Assembly: GCF_027460065.1 (NCBI RefSeq)
Contig: NZ_JAPYZZ010000005.1
Coordinates: 186,001-250,000, forward strand
Direction of reading: 5' to 3'
DNA length: 64,000 nt
Origin: Martinezella rhizogenes
GTDB taxonomy: Bacteria; Pseudomonadota; Alphaproteobacteria; Rhizobiales; Rhizobiaceae
Shown: positions 17,135 through 25,830 of the stretch, one piece after another
How positions within the stretch are numbered: the first letter of the stretch is position 1
How the letters are laid out: each line of letters begins with the position of its first letter
Made by a program: the position numbers and the translations under genes
The notes under the pieces: model-generated
What the model was told of the DNA's origin: nothing
The model's database searches: none
What the model saw: only the letters and a program-made list of their open reading frames with translations

Positions 17135-18325
17135 TTATTGCTTCGCGGCCGGGGCAGCACCCTCGCTGCCGGCGGCGGCAGTGACATCGGGCTCCGCAGA
17201 CCACGGCTCAGGCTTCACCTTGGCGCCCGGCGCAGTTTTCTGGAAACCTTCGGCAACGACACGGTCGCCATCGTCAAGGCCTTCCGAAATCACCCAGCGG
17301 TCGCCGATGGAGCGGCCGACGCTGACGCGCCGCTGTTCGACGGTGTCTTCGGCATTGACGACAAGTACGCTTGCCTGCCCGCCCGCATCGCGCTGCACCG
17401 CCTGCTGCGGCACGGCAAAGGCCGCCTTCTCAATGCCCTGCTGGATCTGGACGCGGACATACATGCCCGGCAAAAGATCGCCGTTCGGGTTGGGGAATTC
17501 GCCGCGCAGCGTCACCTGGCCGGTGGTCTCATCCACCGCCGCTTCGGAGAACAGCAGGCGGCCGGAAACCGGATAACGGCTGCCGTCATCAAACAGCAGG
17601 TTGACTTCGGCCTCGTTCTGGCCGGTCATCAGCTGGCCGTCCTGCAGCGCCTTGCGCAGGCGGATGAGGTCGGCGGCGGGCTGGGTGAAGTCGGCATAGA
17701 TCGGATCAAGCTGCTGGATCGTCGCCAGGCTTTCCGAACCGGTGGCGCTGACCAGCGCGCCTTCGGTGATGCGCGCCCGGCCGATGACGCCGCTGATCGG
17801 GGCCTTCACATCGGCATATTGCAGATTGAGCTTTGCTTCCGCAACGCCGGCCTCCGCAACCGTCACTTCGGCATCGGCCTGCGCCAACTGGGCGACCGCA
17901 TTGTCGAACTCCTGCTGCGAGCCGACATTGGACCGGCGCAGCTGCTGCTGACGGTCAGCGGTCTGGCGCGCCTGCAGTTGCGCGGCCTGCGCCCGGCGCA
18001 ACGTGCCTTCGGCGCTGTCGACGCGCACCTGGAACGGCGCGGGATCGATCCGGTAGAGGACGTCGCCTTCCTTCACCAGCGAGCCCTGCTCGAACACTCG
18101 TTCGACGATGATGCCCGAGACGCGCGGGCGCACTTCGGCAAGCCGCGTCGGCGCGATGCGTCCCGGCAATTCGTTGGTGATGGGCAGCTCTTCCGGCTTC
18201 ACGGCCACGACCTTTACCGCACCGGGCGGCGGGGCACCGGGCGCGGACGCCTGCTCGTCGCTACATCCGACCAGAACGATGCCTGTCAACAACACCGCTA
18301 CGATCTGCCCAAATCTCTTCGCCAT
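17135..18325 (-). CDS. acrA: AcrA, RND efflux periplasmic adaptor lipoprotein
   Basis: A 396-residue membrane fusion protein linking AcrB to the outer-membrane channel. The lipobox LVGC near residue 20 marks it as a lipoprotein. The lipoyl-type half motifs (RPRVSGIIVERVFEQGSLVKEGD and LQYADVKAPISGVIGRARITEG by position) flank a helical hairpin (residues 95-160) rich in A, Q and R. I chose the ATG at 18325, after GGAG, over one at 18343 that has no ribosome site and would make an odd signal sequence. A promoter with an embedded palindrome lies 30-70 bases upstream. Confidence 0.93.
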   Translation of the reverse strand: MAKRFGQIVAVLLTGIVLVGCSDEQASAPGAPPPGAVKVVAVKPEELPITNELPGRIAPTRLAEVRPRVSGIIVERVFEQGSLVKEGDVLYRIDPAPFQVRVDSAEGTLRRAQAAQLQARQTADRQQQLRRSNVGSQQEFDNAVAQLAQADAEVTVAEAGVAEAKLNLQYADVKAPISGVIGRARITEGALVSATGSESLATIQQLDPIYADFTQPAADLIRLRKALQDGQLMTGQNEAEVNLLFDDGSRYPVSGRLLFSEAAVDETTGQVTLRGEFPNPNGDLLPGMYVRVQIQQGIEKAAFAVPQQAVQRDAGGQASVLVVNAEDTVEQRRVSVGRSIGDRWVISEGLDDGDRVVAEGFQKTAPGAKVKPEPWSAEPDVTAAAGSEGAAPAAKQ

Positions 18326-18356
18326 ACTGCGCTCCGAATCCATAAAATAGGTCACA

Positions 18357-18394
18357 TTTACATACATACTAAGACGTATGTAAAATTTCGGCAA
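18357..18394 (-). promoter_or_regulatory. acrA promoter with AcrR operator
   Basis: An inverted repeat TTTACATAC-N10-GTATGTAAA spans 18357-18384. Its outer bases (TACATACAT at one end, GTATGTA at the other) closely match the E. coli AcrR operator at acrA as I recall it. On the minus strand a -35 TTGCCG (18394 to 18389) and a -10 TAGTAT (18371 to 18366) with 17-base spacing overlap the repeat, so a bound repressor would block the promoter. Confidence 0.75.
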
Positions 18395-18517
18395 TAGGAT
18401 TGTTGCAGTGCAAAAGCGCCCTCACGCGCTTGTGAAGAAGAGCGCGGCCCTAACCGGACACCAAGGAAGAGTGACATCGTGAAATGGGAGGGAGAGTCAG
18501 GCCAATCGCATCAACGC

Positions 18518-18597
18518 CATCCTCGGGCTTGTCCAGAGGAGCTGCAACATACTGATTTTGTTGACGTGTTTAGATCTTTGGGACAAGCCCAAGGATG
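18518..18597. repeat. Interspersed inverted repeat
   Basis: CATCCTCGGGCTTGTCC (18518-18534) and GGACAAGCCCAAGGATG (18581-18597) are inverted copies with one mismatch, about 46 bases apart. The sequence type resembles the palindromic intergenic repeats common in Rhizobiaceae. It lies between acrA and the GGDEF gene. Apart from it the interval 18395-18668 shows no gene. Confidence 0.55.
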
Positions 18598-18668
18598 ACG
18601 TCGAGATGATGCAACGTCGCAGCAGACAAGAACACTCCGCCCCTTGAAACGACCTCGCCGCTTTATCC

Positions 18669-20174
18669 TCAGAAGAGGCGTTTCAGGGAGGTGGTTTCCG
18701 ACTGCGGACCGCCCTTCGTCGTGTCGCTATTGTCGGCGGACCTGCTGCGCAGGGCCGCATAATAGGCGTTCTTCTGCTCGTACATATTCATGTCGGCCCG
18801 GCGAACCAGCGATTCCATGGTCTCGCCGGCTTCGCTGGTCGCCACGCCCAGCGACAGGCTGAGCGGCGCGCTGGAATAGAACTGATTGTTGATCTTCAGC
18901 AGTTCATAAACCGTCTCGACCATGGCGGCGGCAATCTGCCTGTCGGCGCCGGGAAGAAGGATGGCAAATTCGTCCCCGCCGATACGGGCGGCATGGTTCG
19001 GCGCGGTCACCACGCCGTTCAGCACCTCGCCCACCCGCCGCAGCAACGCGTCGCCGGCATCATGGCCGAGCTTGTCATTGGCTTCCTTCAGGCCGTTGAG
19101 ATCGATGACGATGGCAGAAACCGGCCTGAGCGCGCTACGCTCCAGCCGGTTCAGCTCGTCCGAATAAAAAGCGCGGTTATGCAGCTTGGTCAGCACATCG
19201 TGCTTGCCGAGATATTCGAGATAGGCTTCCGCCTTCTTGCGCGCGGTAATATCCGTCAGTGCCACCTGCACCAGCGACCAATCCCGTTCATGGCCGGGGA
19301 AGACGGAAAAATGCAGGAGAACGTGCCGCTCCGAACCATCAAGCGCATAATTCACCACCTCGCGGTGGTGGGTCAGATTACCGTTCCAAAGCTCCATCAG
19401 CTGTTCCCGGAACGGTTTTTCCATCTCGCCACGGAAAATATCGCCGAGCCGCTGTAACAGAACCTGTTTATCCGGGGCGCAGAAGAGGTCGAGCGTCGCG
19501 CGGTTGACGTCAATGACGCGGATTTCACTCATGCATTGCCGCACGAATTCGGGATGCACATCCATGAACACCCGGAAATCAACAATACCGCGATCCCTGA
19601 CCTCCTCGATGAGCCGCCGTACCCGGCTGAAATCTTCCACCCAGAGGGAGACCGGTGAATGTTTGAACATGCCTTCGGCGTAACGGCGGTTGAGAAGCTC
19701 CTTGCGGCGGGCTTCCTCGCGCTCCGTCACATCCTCGGTGGTCAAAAGCAGCCGGCCGAGCGTGTCCTCGTGGCCGGGTATGACCGCGCCGCGCAGCTGG
19801 ATATCGAGCCGCCTACCCCCGATCGAATAGTTCACCGCATTGCTGGTGAACTCCGTCCGCCCCGCCCAGAGTTCGGAAAGCTCGTTCACATGGCTTTCCA
19901 GCATGTCGTCGCGAAAAATCCGATGCAGATTATCGACGAGATGCGTCTGGTCGCGCGCTTCGAACAGTTCCAGCGTCTTGGCGTTGACCTCTATCACGCG
20001 GATTTTCTGCGAACAGGCCGCCACCCGCGATAGATCCTCCAGAAGAAATGCCCTGATATCCTCGACACCCTCAGCCCGCCAGATATCGAACTGACGCTTC
20101 ACCTCGCTGAAATCTTCGATCCACATCGCCACGGGTGCAAGATTGAACACATTGGTATCGAACGTCTCACTCAT
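18669..20174 (-). CDS. Diguanylate cyclase with tandem PAS-like domains
   Basis: A 501-residue soluble sensor protein. Two PAS-like domains of about 150 residues (6-155 and 172-320) are clear duplicates of each other: each starts with a PVAMWIEDFS or PVSLWVEDFS block, has IRVIEVN or IRVIDVN, and ends in a TTEDVTEREEARRK or ALTDITARKKAEA linker. The GGDEF domain follows, with HDVLTKLHNRAFY and the active-site RIGGDEFAILL near 398. The residues at the usual RxxD inhibitory site are TAPN, so product inhibition by c-di-GMP is probably absent. No EAL domain follows, so it should synthesise c-di-GMP. The signal is unknown. Confidence 0.88.
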   Translation of the reverse strand: MSETFDTNVFNLAPVAMWIEDFSEVKRQFDIWRAEGVEDIRAFLLEDLSRVAACSQKIRVIEVNAKTLELFEARDQTHLVDNLHRIFRDDMLESHVNELSELWAGRTEFTSNAVNYSIGGRRLDIQLRGAVIPGHEDTLGRLLLTTEDVTEREEARRKELLNRRYAEGMFKHSPVSLWVEDFSRVRRLIEEVRDRGIVDFRVFMDVHPEFVRQCMSEIRVIDVNRATLDLFCAPDKQVLLQRLGDIFRGEMEKPFREQLMELWNGNLTHHREVVNYALDGSERHVLLHFSVFPGHERDWSLVQVALTDITARKKAEAYLEYLGKHDVLTKLHNRAFYSDELNRLERSALRPVSAIVIDLNGLKEANDKLGHDAGDALLRRVGEVLNGVVTAPNHAARIGGDEFAILLPGADRQIAAAMVETVYELLKINNQFYSSAPLSLSLGVATSEAGETMESLVRRADMNMYEQKNAYYAALRSRSADNSDTTKGGPQSETTSLKRLF

Positions 20175-20283
20175 ACGGGCATTCTTCTCGAAAAGTAGAT
20201 GCAGGCGGATGCCGGAATGTTACGGAACGGCGACAACCGTCCGCATATCAGGATTTATTAGGGATATTCGATTTTACGCAAGC

Positions 20284-20318
20284 ATTTATCGCGCAAACCG
20301 CCGGATTGCGCGATAAAT
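20284..20318 (-). terminator. Hairpin after the allE-like gene
   Basis: A 13-bp stem ATTTATCGCGCAA/TTGCGCGATAAAT with a 9-base loop lies 27 bases past the stop of the ureidoglycine aminohydrolase gene. The T-run after it is poor. Confidence 0.6.
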
Positions 20319-20344
20319 CACGGGGTTTCGCCGATGGATGCCCG

Positions 20345-21169
20345 TTACCAGAGCTTCACATGGCGGTTCACATCCTTGTAAAGCAGGTAACGGAACCGGC
20401 CCGGCCCGCCCGCATAACAGGCTTGCGGGCAATAGGCGCGCAGCCACATGAAGTCGCCCGCCTGCACCTCCACCCAGTCCTCATTCAGCCGGTAGACGGC
20501 CTTGCCTTCCAGCACATAGAGGCCATGCTCCATCACATGGGTTTCCATGAAAGGTATGGTCGCGCCCGGCTCGAAGGTGACGATGTTGAGATGCATGTCG
20601 TAGCGCACATCTTCCGGATCGATGAAGCGCGTCGTCGCCCATTTGCCATCCGTGTCAGGCATGGCCGACATGGCGTTCTCATCTTCATGCGTGAAGATTG
20701 CTGGCGGTGGCTCAAGACCATCAACCGCCTGAAACGCCTTGCGGACCCAATGGAACTTGACGGGCGCCTTGCCCGAGTTTGTGATCTGCCAGCGCGCACC
20801 GGCCGGCAGGTAGGCGAACGAGCCCTCCCGCAGCGCATGCTGCGCGCCCTCGAAGGTCACTGTCATTTCGCCGTCGACGACGAAGATCGCCGCCTGCGCC
20901 CTTTCGTCCGGCTCCGGCCTGTCGCTGCCGCCGCCCGGCTGCACCTCAACGATATATTGCGCGAAAGTCTCGGAAAAACCGGTCATCGGCCGGGCGATGA
21001 TCCAGGCCCGTGTGCCCGTCCAGTGCGGCAGCACGCTCGTTACGATATCGGACATCACGGTCTTGGGGATGACGGCATAGGCGGTCTTGAAAACAGCCTT
21101 GCTCGACAGCAGTTCCGTCTGCCCCGGCAGACCGCCCATATCCGAATAATATCTCTTCATTTCAGCCAT
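20345..21169 (-). CDS. allE: (S)-ureidoglycine aminohydrolase (AllE-like bicupin)
   Basis: A 274-residue double-cupin enzyme expected to hydrolyse ureidoglycine to ureidoglycolate and ammonia in purine (allantoin) breakdown. The C-terminal cupin carries the metal-site pattern ETHVMEHGLYVLEG, with a glutamine further on (YCPQACY), and ends LLYKDVNRHVKLW. These blocks align with E. coli AllE as I recall it. The N-terminal cupin lacks such a metal set. The start is one of several nearby ATGs (21181, 21169, 21160); 21169 is preferred but not proven. No other clear allantoin gene is adjacent, though an Ldh_2-family dehydrogenase is 3.5 kb away. Confidence 0.85.
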   Translation of the reverse strand: MAEMKRYYSDMGGLPGQTELLSSKAVFKTAYAVIPKTVMSDIVTSVLPHWTGTRAWIIARPMTGFSETFAQYIVEVQPGGGSDRPEPDERAQAAIFVVDGEMTVTFEGAQHALREGSFAYLPAGARWQITNSGKAPVKFHWVRKAFQAVDGLEPPPAIFTHEDENAMSAMPDTDGKWATTRFIDPEDVRYDMHLNIVTFEPGATIPFMETHVMEHGLYVLEGKAVYRLNEDWVEVQAGDFMWLRAYCPQACYAGGPGRFRYLLYKDVNRHVKLW

Positions 21170-21260
21170 TCCATTCTGCAACGCATTCGGCGCGGATTCT
21201 TAGGCCCGCGACGGGGTTTAATCAAATGGTTATTGGCAGGCGGAGGCCGGCCGAAGGATG

Positions 21261-22304
21261 TCACGCCTTCTTCCGCATCGTCGCGTAGACGATATTGTGG
21301 TTTTCGCCGAAAAACACCTCCGCCTCTATGCTTGAGGGGTCGGCGCTGGCATTGACGATCCGCCACATATCCGCCTTGGAGCGCAACAGCAGCGCCCAGT
21401 TCATGAAGGTTTCCATGTAGCCATCGACGACGATGTCTTCAGAGAAATTGGCGAAGAGGAACATGCCGCCGGGTTTCAGCATCTCCATGCAGCGCCGTGT
21501 CAGCTTGATCGCCACACGGTCGTTCAGATAATCATAAAGACCCGCCGCATAGATGAGATCGAAGCTGCCGAGTTCCTGTGTCCGCAGAACGATATCGCGC
21601 ACCGAACCGTCGATCGCCTCGATGCAGGTGCCGTTGAAATCGCGCGCGACGGAACCGACGCTGAGCGGGTCCTGATCGAGCGCCACCCAGCGCTTGATCC
21701 CGCCTTCTTTCAGCGCTGCGGAGGCATCGGCCTCGCGCAGATGGCCGGAGGCGATGGTGAGGATCTCCGTCTCCCTACCGTGCCGGGCGGCGGCCTCGTC
21801 AACAAATCGCGTCAGCAAATCGCGCCGCTCGCGCACGGCGACCGAGGAACTGGCATCCTTCGTATAGTCGTAAAGGGCCGCGCCAAGCGGGGTCGCTTTG
21901 TTCACCTGTTCGGCGACGCTGGGATGGCCATAGATGAAATCCAGCAATTGCGCGTCGCCCGAATAACCGCGCGGCTTTTCAAAGGACCAGCGCGTGAACG
22001 GGTCTTCCAGAAAATGGCGTGACACGGAGTGATTCTGTACCAGCGGAATCAGTTCAGCCCACACGCTGGAGTGGAGCTTCTCTCGCAGGAGATGAAGTGC
22101 ACCCGCCGTTCTATGTATTATCTCACGTGCTGAAACACGATTGTCGAATTGCTGTTGTGCCAATTCGAGAATGAGCGCCACCTCTGCTTTCGCAAGTGCG
22201 AACTGCTCATCGAATGTTTCCGTTTTGCGCGCAAAAATCTCTTTTGCGACAGTATCCGGGGTAATCAGACTTGCCCCGTCAAGATTTTTCTTCTTTACCC
22301 GCAC
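21261..22304 (-). CDS. Class I SAM-dependent methyltransferase
   Basis: A 347-residue protein with an N-terminal helical region (1-150) and a Rossmann methyltransferase domain. The SAM loop is ILTIASGHLREAD, the acidic strand VALDQDPLS, and FDLIYAAGLYDYL plus the late LKPGGMFLFANFSED fit the fold. The block KPRGYSGDAQLLDFIYGHPS resembles proteins annotated as PhcB-type (3-hydroxypalmitate methyl ester synthesis), but I cannot verify this. I chose a GTG start at 22304 because GGAGG lies 8 bases before it; an in-frame GTG at 22328 has none. A CtrA-type box lies just upstream, and a c-di-GMP enzyme is divergent. Confidence 0.78.
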   Translation of the reverse strand: MRVKKKNLDGASLITPDTVAKEIFARKTETFDEQFALAKAEVALILELAQQQFDNRVSAREIIHRTAGALHLLREKLHSSVWAELIPLVQNHSVSRHFLEDPFTRWSFEKPRGYSGDAQLLDFIYGHPSVAEQVNKATPLGAALYDYTKDASSSVAVRERRDLLTRFVDEAAARHGRETEILTIASGHLREADASAALKEGGIKRWVALDQDPLSVGSVARDFNGTCIEAIDGSVRDIVLRTQELGSFDLIYAAGLYDYLNDRVAIKLTRRCMEMLKPGGMFLFANFSEDIVVDGYMETFMNWALLLRSKADMWRIVNASADPSSIEAEVFFGENHNIVYATMRKKA

Positions 22305-22321
22305 TACATCAGCCTCCAGGA

Positions 22322-22337
22322 TTAACACATTGTTAAC
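22322..22337. promoter_or_regulatory. CtrA-type box upstream of the methyltransferase gene
   Basis: TTAACACATTGTTAAC fits the CtrA full-site consensus TTAA-N7-TTAA(C) exactly. It ends 17 bases before the methyltransferase GTG and lies 270 bases before the divergent GGDEF-EAL gene. The remaining interval up to 22610 is AT-rich and shows no gene. Confidence 0.5.
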
Positions 22338-22610
22338 TATACGTTTCTGGGAGACGGATGGCCACTCGCTTTCGATTTTTCAGCGGTGTAGGGATACATT
22401 AGTAAATTAGCGTACTTTTTTGGTCACACTCGTGGGCAGGGGAGAAAGCGGATACGCGATTTAGTGAAACTTAATGTTGCGAACGTATGATGCGTTCTTC
22501 CGCCCGGTGTTTTCCGCTCGCATTGGGATAGATCGACAGAAACCCGCGCCGGTGCATTAGTACACGGAAAAGTGGAATAAGCAGTTACTTGATTAAGTAT
22601 ACGCAACACT

Positions 22611-24617
22611 ATGGGAAAGTGCATGAAGCACACATTGGGAGAGGTGAGTGGACAGCAAGACTATCGGCGGCCGGACTCCCGGTTTTCTGATGAACTTCTT
22701 GCCCTTTACCAGCGGGAAGGCGAGCGCAGTCGTCGCGGTTCAATCCGGCGAGGCCTGTGGACGGCCGTTTTCATCTATCTGCTATTTGCCGCAACCGACA
22801 TCATTCTGATACCCGACGTCGCCTTTTATACCATTCTCGCGCGCTTCATCGTCGTCCTGTCATCCTTACTGACCCTGGAGATCCAGCTGCGCAAGGGCGC
22901 CAGCACAGCAGCCCTCGATCTCACCTGCGCCACCGCGCTGGTCATGGGTTATATCGGCTGGCTGCTGCCTTCGCTTCTGACCGACAATCTAGAAAACATG
23001 TCCTATTACATGGTTTTCGGGGCGATCTTCATGATGGGCGCCAATCTGTTCTTCAGCTTCCGTTTCCATCTGTCGCTGGTGTCATCAGGCATCATTCTCG
23101 TCACCTATTTTCTGGCGGCGACGCAGTTTCCCGAGGATGTTTTCTACAAATTCGCATTCGGCACCTTCTACATTTCGTGCTTCGTCTTTACCTCCTATGT
23201 AAACTGGAACCTCAATCGCGAGCGTTTCCACGTCTTCGTTAACGGGCTGGAGGCAAAGGCGCAGCAGAAGGCGGCGGATGAGCGTGGGCAGGCGCTGCTG
23301 CGGCTTTCCAACACCGATTCCCTAACCGGCCTGCAGAACCGCCGCGCCATCGACCATCATCTGCGCCTGCTGTGGGACAATTGGAGCAAGAAGGAAGAGG
23401 GTTTCGCCGTTCTCCTGATCGACGTCGACTTCTTCAAGAAATACAATGACCGCTACGGCCACCAGGAAGGCGACAAATGCCTGATGACGGTCGGCAACGC
23501 GCTGCAGGATGCGATCATCGACCACGGCGCCTCCATCGGCCGTTATGGCGGCGAAGAATTCATCGTGCTGGCGCCGTTCAAATCCAAGCAGCAGGTGGGT
23601 GAGCTTGCCGAAACGATCCGCCACACCGTCGAAGAGCTTTCGCTTGCGCATGACCAGCGTCGCGACGGCACCTTCATCGTCACCGTCAGCATCGGTGCCT
23701 CCTTCACCCGTCCCAACCCGGACGGCAAGCTGGAGAAAATCATCAACGAAGCCGACCGCGCGCTCTACATCGCCAAGGGCAACGGCCGCAACTGCATGAA
23801 GCTGTTCGATCCAGAAGATCCGCAGACCAGTGATGAGACCGAGAACATTGCCGCCCTGCTGAAGATCGCCATCGCGGAAAATCTCGTTTCCCTCGTCTAT
23901 CAGCCGATCCTCAACGTCTCCACCAATGAGACCGCAGGGGTCGAGGCGCTGATGCGGCTTCGCCTGCTGGACGGCAATCCGGTTTCGCCCAGCATTTTCA
24001 TTCCGATTGCCGAACGAACCGGCACGATCATGGAACTCGGCCTCTGGACCATCAAGACCGTCTGCAAGCACCTTCTGGCCGATGACAGGGTGGACGTCGT
24101 CAGCGTCAATGTCTCGCCGATGCAATTGAAAAATCCGGGTTTTGCCACCTCGGTCGCAGCCATTCTCGTGGAGGCCGGCATTGCCGGCAACAGGCTCGCC
24201 TTCGAGATCACGGAAGGCGTCGACATGGAAATGCATTCCGACGTGCTGCGCTGCCTGAGCGACCTGAAGACACTGGGCATCAATATCTGGCTGGATGATT
24301 TCGGAACCGGTTTCGCCGGCCTTTCCTGGCTGCGCATGACGGATTTCGACACCGTCAAGATCGACCGCTCCTTCCTGCAGGACAGCAACACGCCGCGCGG
24401 CCGGGCGATGCTGCAGGACATGATCCGCCTCATCCGCAATCGCGGCCACAAGATCCTCATCGAAGGTGTAGAGACGGAAGAGCAGTTGAGGCTCGTGCGC
24501 CAGATGGAGATCGACTACGCGCAGGGCTATTATATCGGCCGTCCGGTTGTCGCCGAAAGACTGGGCGCGGCGGCAACGCCCTATCCCCGCCCCAACATGC
24601 TGCTGCGCCCCGCCTGA
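22611..24617 (+). CDS. Membrane-bound GGDEF-EAL c-di-GMP enzyme
   Basis: A 668-residue inner-membrane protein. Residues 45-200 hold about six hydrophobic helices forming a sensor module of MASE type. The GGDEF domain follows (DSLTGLQNRRAI, active site RYGGEEFIVLAP near 313), then a complete EAL domain: VEALMRLRL near 443, NVSPMQL, DDFGTGFAGLSWL near 562 and EGVETEEQL. Both active sites look intact, so it could make or degrade c-di-GMP; many such proteins act mainly as phosphodiesterases. There is no RxxD inhibitory site. The start may be ATG 22611 or 22623. It is divergent from the methyltransferase. Confidence 0.88.
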   Translation: MGKCMKHTLGEVSGQQDYRRPDSRFSDELLALYQREGERSRRGSIRRGLWTAVFIYLLFAATDIILIPDVAFYTILARFIVVLSSLLTLEIQLRKGASTAALDLTCATALVMGYIGWLLPSLLTDNLENMSYYMVFGAIFMMGANLFFSFRFHLSLVSSGIILVTYFLAATQFPEDVFYKFAFGTFYISCFVFTSYVNWNLNRERFHVFVNGLEAKAQQKAADERGQALLRLSNTDSLTGLQNRRAIDHHLRLLWDNWSKKEEGFAVLLIDVDFFKKYNDRYGHQEGDKCLMTVGNALQDAIIDHGASIGRYGGEEFIVLAPFKSKQQVGELAETIRHTVEELSLAHDQRRDGTFIVTVSIGASFTRPNPDGKLEKIINEADRALYIAKGNGRNCMKLFDPEDPQTSDETENIAALLKIAIAENLVSLVYQPILNVSTNETAGVEALMRLRLLDGNPVSPSIFIPIAERTGTIMELGLWTIKTVCKHLLADDRVDVVSVNVSPMQLKNPGFATSVAAILVEAGIAGNRLAFEITEGVDMEMHSDVLRCLSDLKTLGINIWLDDFGTGFAGLSWLRMTDFDTVKIDRSFLQDSNTPRGRAMLQDMIRLIRNRGHKILIEGVETEEQLRLVRQMEIDYAQGYYIGRPVVAERLGAAATPYPRPNMLLRPA

Positions 24618-24660
24618 TCCTGCGATGGCGGCTGCCGGCTGCCGTCATCCACGGGCCGCT

Positions 24661-25737
24661 TTAATGATAGTTTGGCGGGCTGAGCGAGAATTTTTCTGCA
24701 AGCTCCGAAAAGGCCGCCCGCGTGACGGGATCGACAGGCGCGCCATCCCTCTCCCGTTTTGCCGCAACGGCCCATTCCCGGTCGCCCGGCGCCATGACCT
24801 TGCAATCTTCGCGGGCGGGTGATCCGCGCAGCACTTCGAGATAACGTTTCATGCCCTCGTCGAACACGTCGCGCTCGAGAAAGGCCTCTGGCTTCAGCGC
24901 CAGAACGAAGGCTCCGAGCCCGCGCGGCGTTGAAAAATCCAACCCGCCCATGGGGGCGAGATCGAAACTGAGCTTCATGCCGGAGAGAACGGCGCTGAAA
25001 ATCTCGACCACGCCCGCCAGCGCCGCCCCCTTGAAACCGAACTCACCGCCAACGGGAGCAAGCATCTCGGCGGCATTGGGATCGCGCGTATCGACGCCGT
25101 CACTATCCGAGGCGACACCTTGCGGCAGTTGCTGGCCAAGGCTCCGGTAAAGCAGAACACGATTATACGGCACGGCGCTTGTAGCCATATCCAGCAGCCA
25201 GGGCATGTCATCCGCCGCCGGTACGCCGACGGCAATGGGGTTGGTGCCGTGGAACCGCATGGCGCCATCATGCAGGCGCACAAAACTGTCCGAATTGCAG
25301 AAAACAAGGCCGATATAACCCTGCCGCGCCGCTTCCAGCGCATAAGCGCCGGCCGGGCCGAAATGCGAGGAGTTGCGGATGGCCACCGCGCCGATGCCGA
25401 ATTTTTCCGCAAGCACCATGGCATTCTCCATGGCCGCATAGGTGGCGCGGGCGCCATGGGCATGATCGGCATCGATCGTTTCCACCGCGCCGAAGCCGGA
25501 AACGCGGCTGATCTGCGGTCGCCGATTGAGGCGCCCGCCTTCAAGGGCAGTGACATAGTGGGCAAGCAGGCGCACGCCGTGGCTGTCCACGCCAAGCCTT
25601 GTGCCATGCATCATGGCGCGGGTCGCCGCATCGGCCGTTTCCTCATCCGTGCCGACGGCCAGAAAAACGGCGCGGCAGAACCGCTCCAACTCGTCCAGCC
25701 TCGCCAGAACATTGGCCTTTTCGTTACCATGCGCCAT
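24661..25737 (-). CDS. Ldh_2-family NAD(P)-dependent malate/ureidoglycolate dehydrogenase
   Basis: A 358-residue oxidoreductase of the malate/L-sulfolactate/ureidoglycolate dehydrogenase family. Family blocks are GVDSHGVRLLAHYV near 50, AIRNSSHFGPAGAYALEAA near 120 with the catalytic histidine, GTNPIAVGVPA near 165 and GFKGAALAGVVEIFSAVLSG near 230. These enzymes oxidise 2-hydroxyacids with an unusual non-Rossmann fold. The AllE-like gene 3.5 kb away makes ureidoglycolate a possible substrate, but malate or another 2-hydroxyacid is equally possible. It is convergent with the GGDEF-EAL gene. Confidence 0.85.
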   Translation of the reverse strand: MAHGNEKANVLARLDELERFCRAVFLAVGTDEETADAATRAMMHGTRLGVDSHGVRLLAHYVTALEGGRLNRRPQISRVSGFGAVETIDADHAHGARATYAAMENAMVLAEKFGIGAVAIRNSSHFGPAGAYALEAARQGYIGLVFCNSDSFVRLHDGAMRFHGTNPIAVGVPAADDMPWLLDMATSAVPYNRVLLYRSLGQQLPQGVASDSDGVDTRDPNAAEMLAPVGGEFGFKGAALAGVVEIFSAVLSGMKLSFDLAPMGGLDFSTPRGLGAFVLALKPEAFLERDVFDEGMKRYLEVLRGSPAREDCKVMAPGDREWAVAAKRERDGAPVDPVTRAAFSELAEKFSLSPPNYH

Positions 25738-25830
25738 GAGGGAACCCTACCTAATTCCAGAATCTATGCGGCACAGGCTATTCGCAGGGCGCGCTTTTGC
25801 AATCAAATATCGCGCGCCCCAAGGGCAAGA

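Noticed and set aside
15554-18397. A 947-codon open frame on the plus strand opposite acrA and acrB
   Set aside because: It is antisense to two well-supported genes, rich in H, D, R and G as expected from the mirrored frame of GC-rich coding DNA, and shows no domain.
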